A stretch of 22,638 nucleotides of DNA, from the NCBI GenBank assembly GCA_900541885.1, contig UQKW01000033.1, positions 1-22,638 on the forward strand, written 5' to 3'. A program made the translations under genes and the position numbers. Below are positions 7,150 through 14,566 of this stretch, one piece after another. The first letter of the stretch is position 1; each line of letters starts with the position of its first letter. The notes under the pieces were generated by a model, which was not told the DNA's origin, made no database searches, and was given only the letters and a program-made list of their open reading frames with translations. This DNA is from an uncultured Collinsella sp. GTDB taxonomy: Bacteria > Actinomycetota > Coriobacteriia > Coriobacteriales > Coriobacteriaceae.

Positions 7150-8052
7150 CTAGCCTGTAACGTAATACCAGACTACGTTGTCGCCGTTTGAGAGAACGTA
7201 GTTACTACAGGCCGTCATGGGCGTTGTGCCGTTGACGGAGTACATCCACCCGCTCGTGCCGCCGTACTGTTTCTCGGCCAAACCACCAATCGCGGAAACA
7301 TACGTGCCGTACGACGAGCCGTGTGCGTTGACAGAAAGGCCTAGCGCGCACAGGGCATCGTAAACGGTAGCGCCTTCGTTAAAGGTAAAGGTGCCACCAG
7401 AGGACACAGGATTGCCCACAGCGCTCGATGTGACCGAAACCGTCACCGTAACGTAGTTGGACTCCTGCGAGCCGCCCTGGCCGTCCGAGGAAGCGCTTCC
7501 GCCATTAGAGGGTGAGGCTCCATCAGACGACTGACCGCCGCCCGAAGAAGCACCGCCAGACACATTGGAAGTATCACCGGCTCCCGTATTTTGGGCAGCG
7601 GATTTATCGCCAGACCTCTTGCTGTCCTGACCATCGGACTTCTTGCTATCCGAGTTTTTGTCCGATTCCTTGTTTGAAGACTCGGAATCGTCCTTGGCGT
7701 CGTTCGAACCCTTGGGCTCGTCTTTTGCATCATTCGAAGATTTGGAATCCTTGGAACTGGCCTCGCCCGAAGCGGCAGACGAGCCAGACCCCTTGGTGTC
7801 CTTGGCGACGACGCTCTCCCCCGTCACGGTCTGAACGATCCAGTCAATGGACCAGGCGCCGCTCTCGGAAGGATGGACGAAGCCCAGCGAGACGACGATC
7901 AGAATGGTGCACGCGGCAGCAAGAACGCCAAGGAGCGCCTTGCGACGAGAGGCGGACGCCGCCGAAGCGGCGCCCTGTTGCTTTGCATCGTCGAACTGAA
8001 TGAACGAGGAATCTGGTTGCTTGGGGTCAGCGTCCTTGGATTTATTGGACAC
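7150..8052 (-). CDS. Membrane-anchored protein with one C-terminal DUF4430 (transcobalamin-like) domain
   Basis: About 300 residues. A hydrophilic N-terminus of some 38 residues precedes one hydrophobic helix (KALLGVLAAACTILIVVSLGF), which should act as a signal anchor. A long Ser/Lys/Asp/Gly-rich linker of more than 100 residues, able to span the cell wall, follows. The last 100 residues form the DUF4430 domain: FTFNEGATVYDAL, GTSGWMYSVNG and SNGDNVVWYYVTG, the fold shared with the C-terminal domain of transcobalamin. It directly follows the large DUF4430 protein and shares its B12 riboswitch, so I infer a surface partner that may pass corrinoid to a transporter encoded elsewhere. Start: the GTG at 8052 has AGGTGAGG upstream; a GTG at 8061, abutting the previous stop codon, would add three residues. 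Corrinoid binding is not shown by the sequence alone. Confidence 0.85.
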   Translation of the reverse strand: MSNKSKDADPKQPDSSFIQFDDAKQQGAASAASASRRKALLGVLAAACTILIVVSLGFVHPSESGAWSIDWIVQTVTGESVVAKDTKGSGSSAASGEASSKDSKSSNDAKDEPKGSNDAKDDSESSNKESDKNSDSKKSDGQDSKRSGDKSAAQNTGAGDTSNVSGGASSGGGQSSDGASPSNGGSASSDGQGGSQESNYVTVTVSVTSSAVGNPVSSGGTFTFNEGATVYDALCALGLSVNAHGSSYGTYVSAIGGLAEKQYGGTSGWMYSVNGTTPMTACSNYVLSNGDNVVWYYVTG

Positions 8053-8061
8053 AGCCCTCAC

Positions 8062-11000
8062 CTACCGACGTTTGGTGAACACGAACACGCCGACGATAGC
8101 GAGTCCGATGACGCCGGCGGCAACGCCAACAATGGCGAGCGGATTGGTGCCAGTCTCCTGCTCGGAAGCACCAGAGGGCTTCTTAGCAGTGGTCGTGGAA
8201 GCAGCACCCGTATCGGACTTGGAATCGGACTTCTTGTCGGACTTGCTGTCCTTCTTGTCAGACTTGTTGTCAGACTTCTTGTCGGACTTCTTGTCGGACT
8301 TGCTGTCCTTGGTCTCGGTCTTGGTCGACACCGTCGTCTTGGTCACCGGCTTCTTGCCCGGGGCAATAGCGCCGCCCTTCGAGCCGGAGCCAGAACCCGC
8401 GCCAGCGCCAGTGCCGGAATCAGTACCGGTACTAGAACCGCCGCCGCCATTCGAACCAACGCCACCGTTGCCACCATTAGTGCCAGAACCGCCATTACCG
8501 CCAGGGTTGGTGGCATTCTTGGTCCACTTGGCATACAGCGTCAGATCGGCCGTCACCGGCGTGGCGAAGTCATACGCCCGCGTGCAGGCTTCATCGGTAT
8601 ACCAACCGCCGAAAGTGTAGCCATCGCGTGTCGGATCGGCCGGCTTGACCAGCTTGCCATCGGCCGTAGCAACAAACTTAGTGTCGCAAGCAGACCCGCC
8701 GTTGGAATTAAAGGCAACCGTCCAAGACTCAACGGCCCCCAGCTTGAACAGCGTGCCTGAGTCATTGATGTAGTACAGGTTGCCAGATGCATCGGCAATG
8801 ACCGGAGAGTCGCAGTGCTGGTAATGGCCAGCCGCATCATAAATCTGCGTCGCCTCTGCATCGCCGAGTGTATAGCGATACACGCCACCACCAGCAGAGT
8901 AGTTGACGTAATCCTTGCTATCCGCGCTGTTAACGGTAAAGTACACATAGGTCTTGCCGCCCTGAACACTCACCAGCGGAGTAGCAGCAATACCGTTAAA
9001 TCCGGCCGGAAGTTCTTTACCGTCAGCAGCGGTGACCATCGTGGTCTTACCGGTCTTCAGATTATAGAGAGCCAGAGCAGAGCCAGTAGCCGTCTGTCCG
9101 CCGACAATCAAGTTTTCGCCAGCCACCGCCGGTGCGCTCAGATTATTCGTAAGGCCCAGGTCGACCGTCTTCCGCTCGCTCAGTACGCCCTTCGCCGAAA
9201 GCGAAATCACATGGAGCTTTCCATCGTGCGTCATCTGATAGAAGGTCGAACCATTGGACGGATCGGCGACACAGTCGGCGTTCGCGAGAGCACCGAGCTT
9301 CATGGTCGAAACAACATCGCCCGTCGTCTTATCAATGCACTTAAGCGTGCCCGCGCTCGTAGGAACGATGGCATACTTATCCGTCAAAGCCGCACCAGTC
9401 CAGTAATAGCCCTCGGCAGGGTCGATGTTCTGCCAAGAAACTTCGCCCGTGGCAATCTTAATGCGCGCAAAGGAGCCGTTGCCGTAGGTCGCGTTGTAGT
9501 TCTCGTCATACGAAATATCGACCGTACCTACATAGACGTACTCGCCGTCCGAAACGACGGTGCAGGAGCTCTGCGTCAAGTCCGTCAAACCAGGCGTCAG
9601 CCACTTGCAGATCAGCTTGTCTGCAGTAATCGCCTGGACCGCACCGCCGTTGAGCGGAACGATGATAAGGCCATTGGTATAGATCGGACGAGAGGTATAG
9701 CTCACCTTGGAGGCAAGCGGCGCAGAGGCAACCTTTTTGCCCGTGGACGAATCGATCTTAATGAGCTCGTTCTCGGTCGCGATGTACACAAAGCCGTTAG
9801 CAATGACAGGCTCGCTGCAGTTGGCATACTGCTGACCAGACTCGGCCTTCCAATCGAAGGCCCACTTAAGACCGGCGGCCTGCGCAGGCGTCTTGGCATC
9901 CGTTACGGTCGAACCGTTGCCACTGTTGCCGTAGCCGGCCCACTCGGCATCCCAATCAGGAGTCGTCGCACTCGGATCCACGACAATCTTGTCGGGATCG
10001 GGCATGGGCGAATTATCGGTGGTATAGGCAAGCGTGACCTTATCGCCGCTCTTGAGCGTAATCTGATTGGCGCAGAGTAAGGAGGGCTCTCCGTTGATAT
10101 ACAGATGCCAATATTTATTGGTCGCAGCATCCCAACCATACGGCTTGTGATCGAACGGCGAAGTAATGGAATTCAGGAACCAGTACTCACCACTCTGGGA
10201 GCCGTTGTACGCAACGCCCTTGGCCTTCAGAACTGCCTCAATAAGGTTCTGGGCCGTGGAGCCTTCGGGCAGAGAAACATTGCTTGCAGTGCCCCAACGC
10301 GTATTGTTCCCGTTGACATCGGGACCGATAACATCGGCGGATCCAAGCACCTGGCCAGGAAGGGCATCGGCGTCAGCACCATACATAAAGGTGACGGCGT
10401 CACCCTCTTGGAGCTTGTAGGCACCGGCGCCAACGTCGGCGAACTTGCCATTTACGTAGAAGCGCCAATAGCTATTGGTCGCAGCATCATAGCCACAATA
10501 GGACTTACCATCGAAGGGCGAATAAATGCCGTTGAGGAACCAGCCCCAAGACGATTCGCCAGCATCGAGAGTAAGGCCGACCTGCTCAAGGAGATCCTTG
10601 GCAGTGGAGCCTGCCTTGAGACTCGTCTGACCCGTCGAAGCCCAAACCTGCTGCTTGCCGTCCTTGTCCTTGCCAAGCACCTGAACGGAAGCATGGACAG
10701 AATCGGACGGCAACTGGTCGCCCCAGCCACCGTAGAACCACGTGACGGTATCGCCAGCATGGATGGTGACATTGTCCGCCGTATAGTCACTCGACTTGCC
10801 GTTGATAAACAGCTGCCAATAGGTCGAATAATCTTGGGGCGTACCCAGCTCAACACCGTTGTACTTAAGGCTCAGAATGAAGGAGCCCGCAGCAACGGCG
10901 TCAATATCATTCGCCTCAAGCGCGACCTTCGTAAGATCAAGCGCGCTCGAACCGGACGTCACCACATACTGCGCGTTGTCGACCCAGGTCTGAGTCTTGC

Positions 11001-11847
11001 CCTGGGCATCGCGACCAATGACGGTCACATTCGCAGCAAGCTGGTCCTTAACGACAGGGGACGCGCTACCACCCGTAAAGGCAAACTCAATCTTCTGCCC
11101 CTGGGTGAGTTTGACGCTGCTCGCGCCAACCGAGGAAGACGCGCCGTCGACGAACAGCTGCCAGTAGGCATGAGTCGCCGGATCGTAGGCAAGCGTGCGG
11201 CCATCGCTCGGGGAGGTGATGCTTTCGAGGTAGAAACCGTATGCCGTGTTCGGATCGTACTTCGCCTTGAAGCCCGTCTTCTCCTGCAGCTTAATGAAGG
11301 CATCCGCAGCCGTCGCGCCCTCGTCGAGCTTGAGCTGCGTAGGCGCCACCCAGGTCTGAGCCTTGCCGTCGGCATCGGTGCCGATAATCGAGAACGAGAC
11401 CTCGATTTGCTTCTTGACGACATCGCCAGTTTCTGTCGGGTTCTCTGTCTGGACGGCAGCCGCGGCGGCAGATCCTGCTTGGCCAGCGGATGCCGTCGAA
11501 GACCGCTCGCTCGTGGCAGGGCTCTCCCCCGTCGCCGAGCCTTCGTCGCCAGTTGCTGCCTCTGTAGTGACGGCACTAGCTGCAGGCGCGCTCCCGGAAT
11601 CCGAAACCTCGGCGCCGCTCTGCTCAGCGGTACCGCCCGCAAGCGCTGCGTCCTCGCCTGGCGTCGTAGCCTGAGCCACAGCGTCGGTAATGCCCTCGGC
11701 ACCCTCGGCCCACAGCTGAGCCGGCGTGGTGCCAAAGGCCATCGCGAAGGCCAGGAATGCCACCAGGCAGCGCTTTGCCACGCCGCGCGCGATTACGCCA
11801 CGGCGACGAAGCGAGGCACGCTGGCACTCGTCCTCAAACATATCCAT
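8062..11847 (-). CDS. Large surface protein: four DUF4430 repeats, beta-propeller, InlB-type repeat, wall linker, membrane anchor
   Basis: A 1261-residue extracellular protein. A signal peptide (about 20-48, CLVAFLAFAMAFG) and an Ala/Ser/Glu-rich spacer lead to four tandem DUF4430 domains at about 147-260, 271-375, 385-492 and 500-612, each with a YW-x-[LF]-[FY]-[VI]-[ND]-G signature (YWQLFVDG, YWQLFING, YWRFYVNG, YWHLYING). Residues about 660-1037 form a PQQ-like beta-propeller in which I count seven or eight blade motifs. An InlB B-repeat (about 1041-1109, YTFGGWYTD, LTLYAKW), a Gly/Ser linker, a Lys/Ser/Asp repeat and a C-terminal helix with an RR tail follow. ETGTNP before the helix is not a canonical LPxTG. 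With the cobalamin riboswitch upstream, I infer a corrinoid capture receptor. Start: AGGAG is 6 bases before the ATG at 11847; an in-frame ATG at 11928 also has a purine-rich leader. Confidence 0.88.
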   Translation of the reverse strand: MDMFEDECQRASLRRRGVIARGVAKRCLVAFLAFAMAFGTTPAQLWAEGAEGITDAVAQATTPGEDAALAGGTAEQSGAEVSDSGSAPAASAVTTEAATGDEGSATGESPATSERSSTASAGQAGSAAAAAVQTENPTETGDVVKKQIEVSFSIIGTDADGKAQTWVAPTQLKLDEGATAADAFIKLQEKTGFKAKYDPNTAYGFYLESITSPSDGRTLAYDPATHAYWQLFVDGASSSVGASSVKLTQGQKIEFAFTGGSASPVVKDQLAANVTVIGRDAQGKTQTWVDNAQYVVTSGSSALDLTKVALEANDIDAVAAGSFILSLKYNGVELGTPQDYSTYWQLFINGKSSDYTADNVTIHAGDTVTWFYGGWGDQLPSDSVHASVQVLGKDKDGKQQVWASTGQTSLKAGSTAKDLLEQVGLTLDAGESSWGWFLNGIYSPFDGKSYCGYDAATNSYWRFYVNGKFADVGAGAYKLQEGDAVTFMYGADADALPGQVLGSADVIGPDVNGNNTRWGTASNVSLPEGSTAQNLIEAVLKAKGVAYNGSQSGEYWFLNSITSPFDHKPYGWDAATNKYWHLYINGEPSLLCANQITLKSGDKVTLAYTTDNSPMPDPDKIVVDPSATTPDWDAEWAGYGNSGNGSTVTDAKTPAQAAGLKWAFDWKAESGQQYANCSEPVIANGFVYIATENELIKIDSSTGKKVASAPLASKVSYTSRPIYTNGLIIVPLNGGAVQAITADKLICKWLTPGLTDLTQSSCTVVSDGEYVYVGTVDISYDENYNATYGNGSFARIKIATGEVSWQNIDPAEGYYWTGAALTDKYAIVPTSAGTLKCIDKTTGDVVSTMKLGALANADCVADPSNGSTFYQMTHDGKLHVISLSAKGVLSERKTVDLGLTNNLSAPAVAGENLIVGGQTATGSALALYNLKTGKTTMVTAADGKELPAGFNGIAATPLVSVQGGKTYVYFTVNSADSKDYVNYSAGGGVYRYTLGDAEATQIYDAAGHYQHCDSPVIADASGNLYYINDSGTLFKLGAVESWTVAFNSNGGSACDTKFVATADGKLVKPADPTRDGYTFGGWYTDEACTRAYDFATPVTADLTLYAKWTKNATNPGGNGGSGTNGGNGGVGSNGGGGSSTGTDSGTGAGAGSGSGSKGGAIAPGKKPVTKTTVSTKTETKDSKSDKKSDKKSDNKSDKKDSKSDKKSDSKSDTGAASTTTAKKPSGASEQETGTNPLAIVGVAAGVIGLAIVGVFVFTKRR
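8209..8310 (-). repeat. In-frame tandem repeat encoding a Lys/Ser/Asp linker
   Basis: Degenerate 12-base units of the type GACTTCTTGTCG (plus strand) are repeated through this stretch and encode SDKKSDKKSDNKSDKK-like residues (about 1180-1213) just before the membrane anchor of the large DUF4430 protein. Such repeats can change length by slippage, which here would change linker length without breaking the frame. Confidence 0.75.
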
Positions 11848-11990
11848 TTGTCTCCTACTGTCTGTTCTTGGAGCGTTGCCTTGAAGCTGCCCCACGTCAT
11901 CGCGCATGTTGCGCTCGAGTTCCCCCATCGGGGTCCCCCTTCCCTCCAGAGCCCTATGCACACCGGCGGCATACGCCGCAGCCGCATGCA
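11848..11990 (-). promoter_or_regulatory. Riboswitch expression platform / leader of the large DUF4430 gene
   Basis: Between the aptamer and the start codon lie a strong hairpin around GCGGC-GTAT-GCCGC (within 11958-11991) and a C/G-rich segment in which CCCC and GGGG can pair around GAT (near 11923-11933). No T tract is present, so translational control by hiding a ribosome site is more likely than transcription termination. Two candidate starts (11928 and 11847), each with a purine-rich site, lie in it in the same frame. Confidence 0.5.
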
Positions 11991-12163
11991 AGATGGGAGG
12001 CGATCCGACTTAACCTTAACGACTCGGGCGCGCCGTCCGATCTGCGACGCGAACATCCCGAGCCAAGAGGAATTACGGTTACTGGTACAGCCGGGGACTT
12101 GCACCCCGATTCTCCCAAACGCGCAGGAAAACCGCGCATTCGTGCGTCTCCGCACCACCATCT
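11991..12163 (-). promoter_or_regulatory. Cobalamin (B12) riboswitch
   Basis: Read on the minus strand, the leader carries the conserved core of the cobalamin riboswitch class: GGGAG, then CGGGGTGCAAGTCCCCG (the GGUGxAAxUCC element in its stem), GCTGTACCAGTAACCGT (cf. the family's GCUGxCCCGCAACUGU), and a B12-box-like segment AAGTCGGATCGCCTCCC near the 3' end. The closing stem P1 can form between AGATGG (12163-12158) and CCATCT (11996-11991). It starts about 10 bases after a promoter and ends 143 bases before the ATG of the large DUF4430 gene. Cobalamin binding normally lowers expression, so the downstream genes should be made when B12 is scarce. Recognised by eye; a covariance-model search would settle it. 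Confidence 0.85.
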
Positions 12164-12172
12164 AGGCCATCG

Positions 12173-12201
12173 ATTAAAACCGTCAATATGCTATCACGCA
12201 A
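12173..12201 (-). promoter_or_regulatory. Candidate promoter of the B12-riboswitch unit
   Basis: On the minus strand TTGCGT (12201-12196), a 17-base spacer and TTTAAT (12178-12173) give a -35/-10 pair with 3 of 6 and 5 of 6 consensus bases. Transcription would start right at the 5' end of the riboswitch. TTGACG at 12186-12181 is an alternative -35 with a poorer -10. Confidence 0.45.
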
Positions 12202-12227
12202 AAGGGCCTCGCACGCAGGCGAAGCCC
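12200..12227 (-). terminator. Rho-independent terminator after the UbiB-family gene
   Basis: GGGCTTCGC pairs with GCGAGGCCC (one G-U pair) around CTGCGT on the minus strand, followed by TTTT. It separates the UbiB-family operon from the riboswitch promoter, supporting an independent transcription unit downstream. Confidence 0.8.
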
Positions 12228-12278
12228 AAGGTAAAAGCTATTGTTTGCGATAGGAAAATGCGGTGACGGCCGCAGCCT

Positions 12279-14042
12279 CTAGTGCTTGCCGCCGTGACTG
12301 TTGAGCCAGATATTGCGACCCAGCATAAGCGCCAGCACCAGCGCGCTCACGTAGCCCATAAAGCCAATGACTGGGATACCAAACACAACCGGCTCGATGC
12401 GTGCGTAGTACACCACCGACGAACCGATAAACAGGCCGGCGATAACGATAGCCATCGACATGCGGTCGATAATTCCGCCCAGCTGTCGCAGCGCCTTATC
12501 GCTGCTCATGATCTGCGTGTTTACCTTAAGCTGGCCGCGCGTAAGCATACGCGAAGCCAAGCCCAGATACTCGGCCGCCTCGAGCGAGCCTTTTGCCGCG
12601 CGATAGCTGCTCGCGGCAAGATCGCGGCTCATCTCGCGCATGCGGGCGTAGGTGCTCTTCTCGTTTTTGATGTGCGTCTGGATGATCTGGATCATGTTGA
12701 CGTTGGGCATGTACTCGGTCAACAGGCCCTCGAGCGTCACCATGCCGCGGGCGAACATCGTCACCACGCTCGGCAGCTCAACGTCATTTTTGCGCGCGAG
12801 GTTTAACAGCGAAGTCAAAAACTCGCCGATATCCAGGTCTTTAAGGTCGAGCCCGGCAAAGTCGGCAACAATAAAGTCCAAGTCGGACAAAAAGGCCGAA
12901 TGGTCAAGCTCGGCCGAATCGCCGCGCGTCACGGCAAAGCGCATGAGCGAATCCTTGAGCTTGGGCACGTCACCCTCGGCCACGGCGAAAATCATGTCCT
13001 TGACGATACCGCGATCGTGACTCGACATGCGTCCGACCATGCCCAAGTCGATAAAGTAGACGATGCCGTCCTTGAGAATGATGTTTCCCGCATGCGGGTC
13101 GGCATGGAAAAAACCGTCATCGAGCACCTGCGTAGAGTAGTCCTCGACAATCGCGGCACCGATCTTTTCCAAGTCATAGCCCTCGGCCACCAAGCGTTCG
13201 GGATCGGCGATCGAAATGCCGTCGACGTAGTCCATAACCACCACGTGCTCGGTGCACAGGTCCAGATAGGATTTAGGGCACGTCACGCCATGAACGCTCT
13301 TATGGAACTCGTAGAAGTCGTTGAGGTTTTTGGCCTCGGCCAAAAAGTTGGTCTCCTCGCGAAACGAGGTCCACAACTCCTCGACTACGCCGTGCAGATC
13401 AACGAATTGATCGGTGTTGACGAACTTGGAAACGATACGCACCACCGAGCGGATGATATCGATGTCCTGTGCCATAACCTGCTGCGCACCGGGGCGCTGC
13501 ACCTTAACGGCCACGTCCTCGCCGGTCACCAGGCGGGCGCGGTGCACCTGCGCGAGCGATGCGCTACCAAGCGGATTGGGGTCGATCGCATCGAACATCT
13601 CCCCCAGGCGCAGGCCGTATTCCTCTTCCAAGCAGCGGAGCACTACCTCGTAGGGCACCGGCTCCACGTCGGAACGCAGACGGCGCAGCTCATCGCAAAA
13701 GCGCTGCGGCAGAATCTCGGACCGGTTGGCCAGAATCTGCCCCATCTTGACGAACATGGGGCCGAGCTCCTCGAGCAGGCGGCGCAAGCGAACCGGCGTG
13801 AGGTTATCCCACACACGGTACTTTTTGACCAAGCGAACAATCTGCCCGATGCGTTCGCGACGACCCGCCGGCGTGAGCTGGTATTCCTCGTCCGGCGCCA
13901 TCGCGTCGGGCTCTTCGGGCACCATATCGACAGCGCGCGGCTTTTTGCGAGCGCCCGAGACGGCGGCATCGACCTCATCGACAACCGCCGCCTCGTCACC
14001 CAAAGGATCTAGATTGTTGTAATCGGTGGTGGAATCTGCCAT
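12279..14042 (-). CDS. ABC1/AarF/UbiB-family atypical kinase-like protein
   Basis: A 587-residue protein of the atypical protein-kinase-like ABC1/ADCK/UbiB family, which supports membrane lipid or isoprenoid metabolism in other organisms (ubiquinone in proteobacteria and mitochondria). Family features are clear: the KxGQ motif VKMGQILANRSEILP (about 98-112), the Ala-rich loop LGSASLAQVHRA (158-169), the invariant lysine in VAVKVQRPG (K180), the catalytic segment HADPHAGN (313-320) and the DLG metal-binding motif (332-334). Two hydrophobic C-terminal helices (about 535-585) anchor it. The first 55 residues are acidic and variable. The gene starts 8 bases after the stop of the phasin-like gene and is probably co-translated with it. 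The organism's quinone is unknown from this window, so the substrate is left open. Confidence 0.92.
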   Translation of the reverse strand: MADSTTDYNNLDPLGDEAAVVDEVDAAVSGARKKPRAVDMVPEEPDAMAPDEEYQLTPAGRRERIGQIVRLVKKYRVWDNLTPVRLRRLLEELGPMFVKMGQILANRSEILPQRFCDELRRLRSDVEPVPYEVVLRCLEEEYGLRLGEMFDAIDPNPLGSASLAQVHRARLVTGEDVAVKVQRPGAQQVMAQDIDIIRSVVRIVSKFVNTDQFVDLHGVVEELWTSFREETNFLAEAKNLNDFYEFHKSVHGVTCPKSYLDLCTEHVVVMDYVDGISIADPERLVAEGYDLEKIGAAIVEDYSTQVLDDGFFHADPHAGNIILKDGIVYFIDLGMVGRMSSHDRGIVKDMIFAVAEGDVPKLKDSLMRFAVTRGDSAELDHSAFLSDLDFIVADFAGLDLKDLDIGEFLTSLLNLARKNDVELPSVVTMFARGMVTLEGLLTEYMPNVNMIQIIQTHIKNEKSTYARMREMSRDLAASSYRAAKGSLEAAEYLGLASRMLTRGQLKVNTQIMSSDKALRQLGGIIDRMSMAIVIAGLFIGSSVVYYARIEPVVFGIPVIGFMGYVSALVLALMLGRNIWLNSHGGKH

Positions 14043-14050
14043 CTGCGCTG

Positions 14051-14467
14051 CTACTCGGCCTCTTCGGTATCCTTCGCATCGTCGGGCTCAACGGACTCGA
14101 CGGGCACCGAGGTCACGTTGTCCTCGACCGAATCGACGATGTCGCGCACATGGGCCAGGAAGGCCGTGCGCTCGGGGGCGGTCATGACGCGGACCCGGGC
14201 AAGGATGAGCTCGTCAAGCACGCGCTGGGCCGCGGTCTCGCCCTGCATGCCCAAGCGCTCGGTCAGATCGGAGATGGTACCGCCGGCCTGCTCGAACATG
14301 TCGGACACACTGCGGGCGATATCGGGGGTGGTGGTGTCCTTGCGGACCTGCTCGCCCTTGGTGTTAAGGTCGTCGAGGACCTTCTTGCCGCCTTCGACAG
14401 CAACGGCGGCAGCGCCAAAGCCCACGTTAATGGCGCCGTTAACAAGCTGATCGAGTTTCATAACCAT
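14051..14467 (-). CDS. Phasin-like coiled-coil protein
   Basis: A 138-residue soluble, helical protein. The N-terminus LVNGAINVGFGAAAVAVEGG followed by KKVLDDLNTKGEQVRKD resembles phasin-like proteins found in many bacteria that lack polyhydroxyalkanoate. The middle is amphipathic helix (SVSDMFEQAGGTISDLTERLG) and the C-terminus is a disordered acidic tail (DDAKDTEEAE). The start at 14467 is set by GGAG six bases before the ATG. It lies 8 bases upstream of the UbiB-family gene, so the two are probably co-expressed and may work together at the membrane. Similarity was judged by eye; the protein could equally be described as a helical protein of unknown function. Confidence 0.7.
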   Translation of the reverse strand: MVMKLDQLVNGAINVGFGAAAVAVEGGKKVLDDLNTKGEQVRKDTTTPDIARSVSDMFEQAGGTISDLTERLGMQGETAAQRVLDELILARVRVMTAPERTAFLAHVRDIVDSVEDNVTSVPVESVEPDDAKDTEEAE

Positions 14468-14566
14468 GGTTATCTCCAATCACAAACAACTGCATTGGCG
14501 TTCTTGTACCCAAGATTGAGCGAAAGCGACAAAGCGTTTTAGCGCTATTCGATCGACGGGAAATCC

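Noticed and set aside
8815..12165. Two long open frames on the plus strand (421 and 686 codons) opposite the large DUF4430 gene
   Set aside because: They are antisense to a protein with clear domains, a signal peptide and a ribosome site. Their compositions (rich in Arg, Ile and Gly with no domain pattern) are typical of shadow frames in GC-rich genes.
12900..14012. 370-codon open frame opposite the UbiB-family gene
   Set aside because: Shadow frame rich in His, Val and Leu without motifs; the minus strand has every ABC1 family motif.
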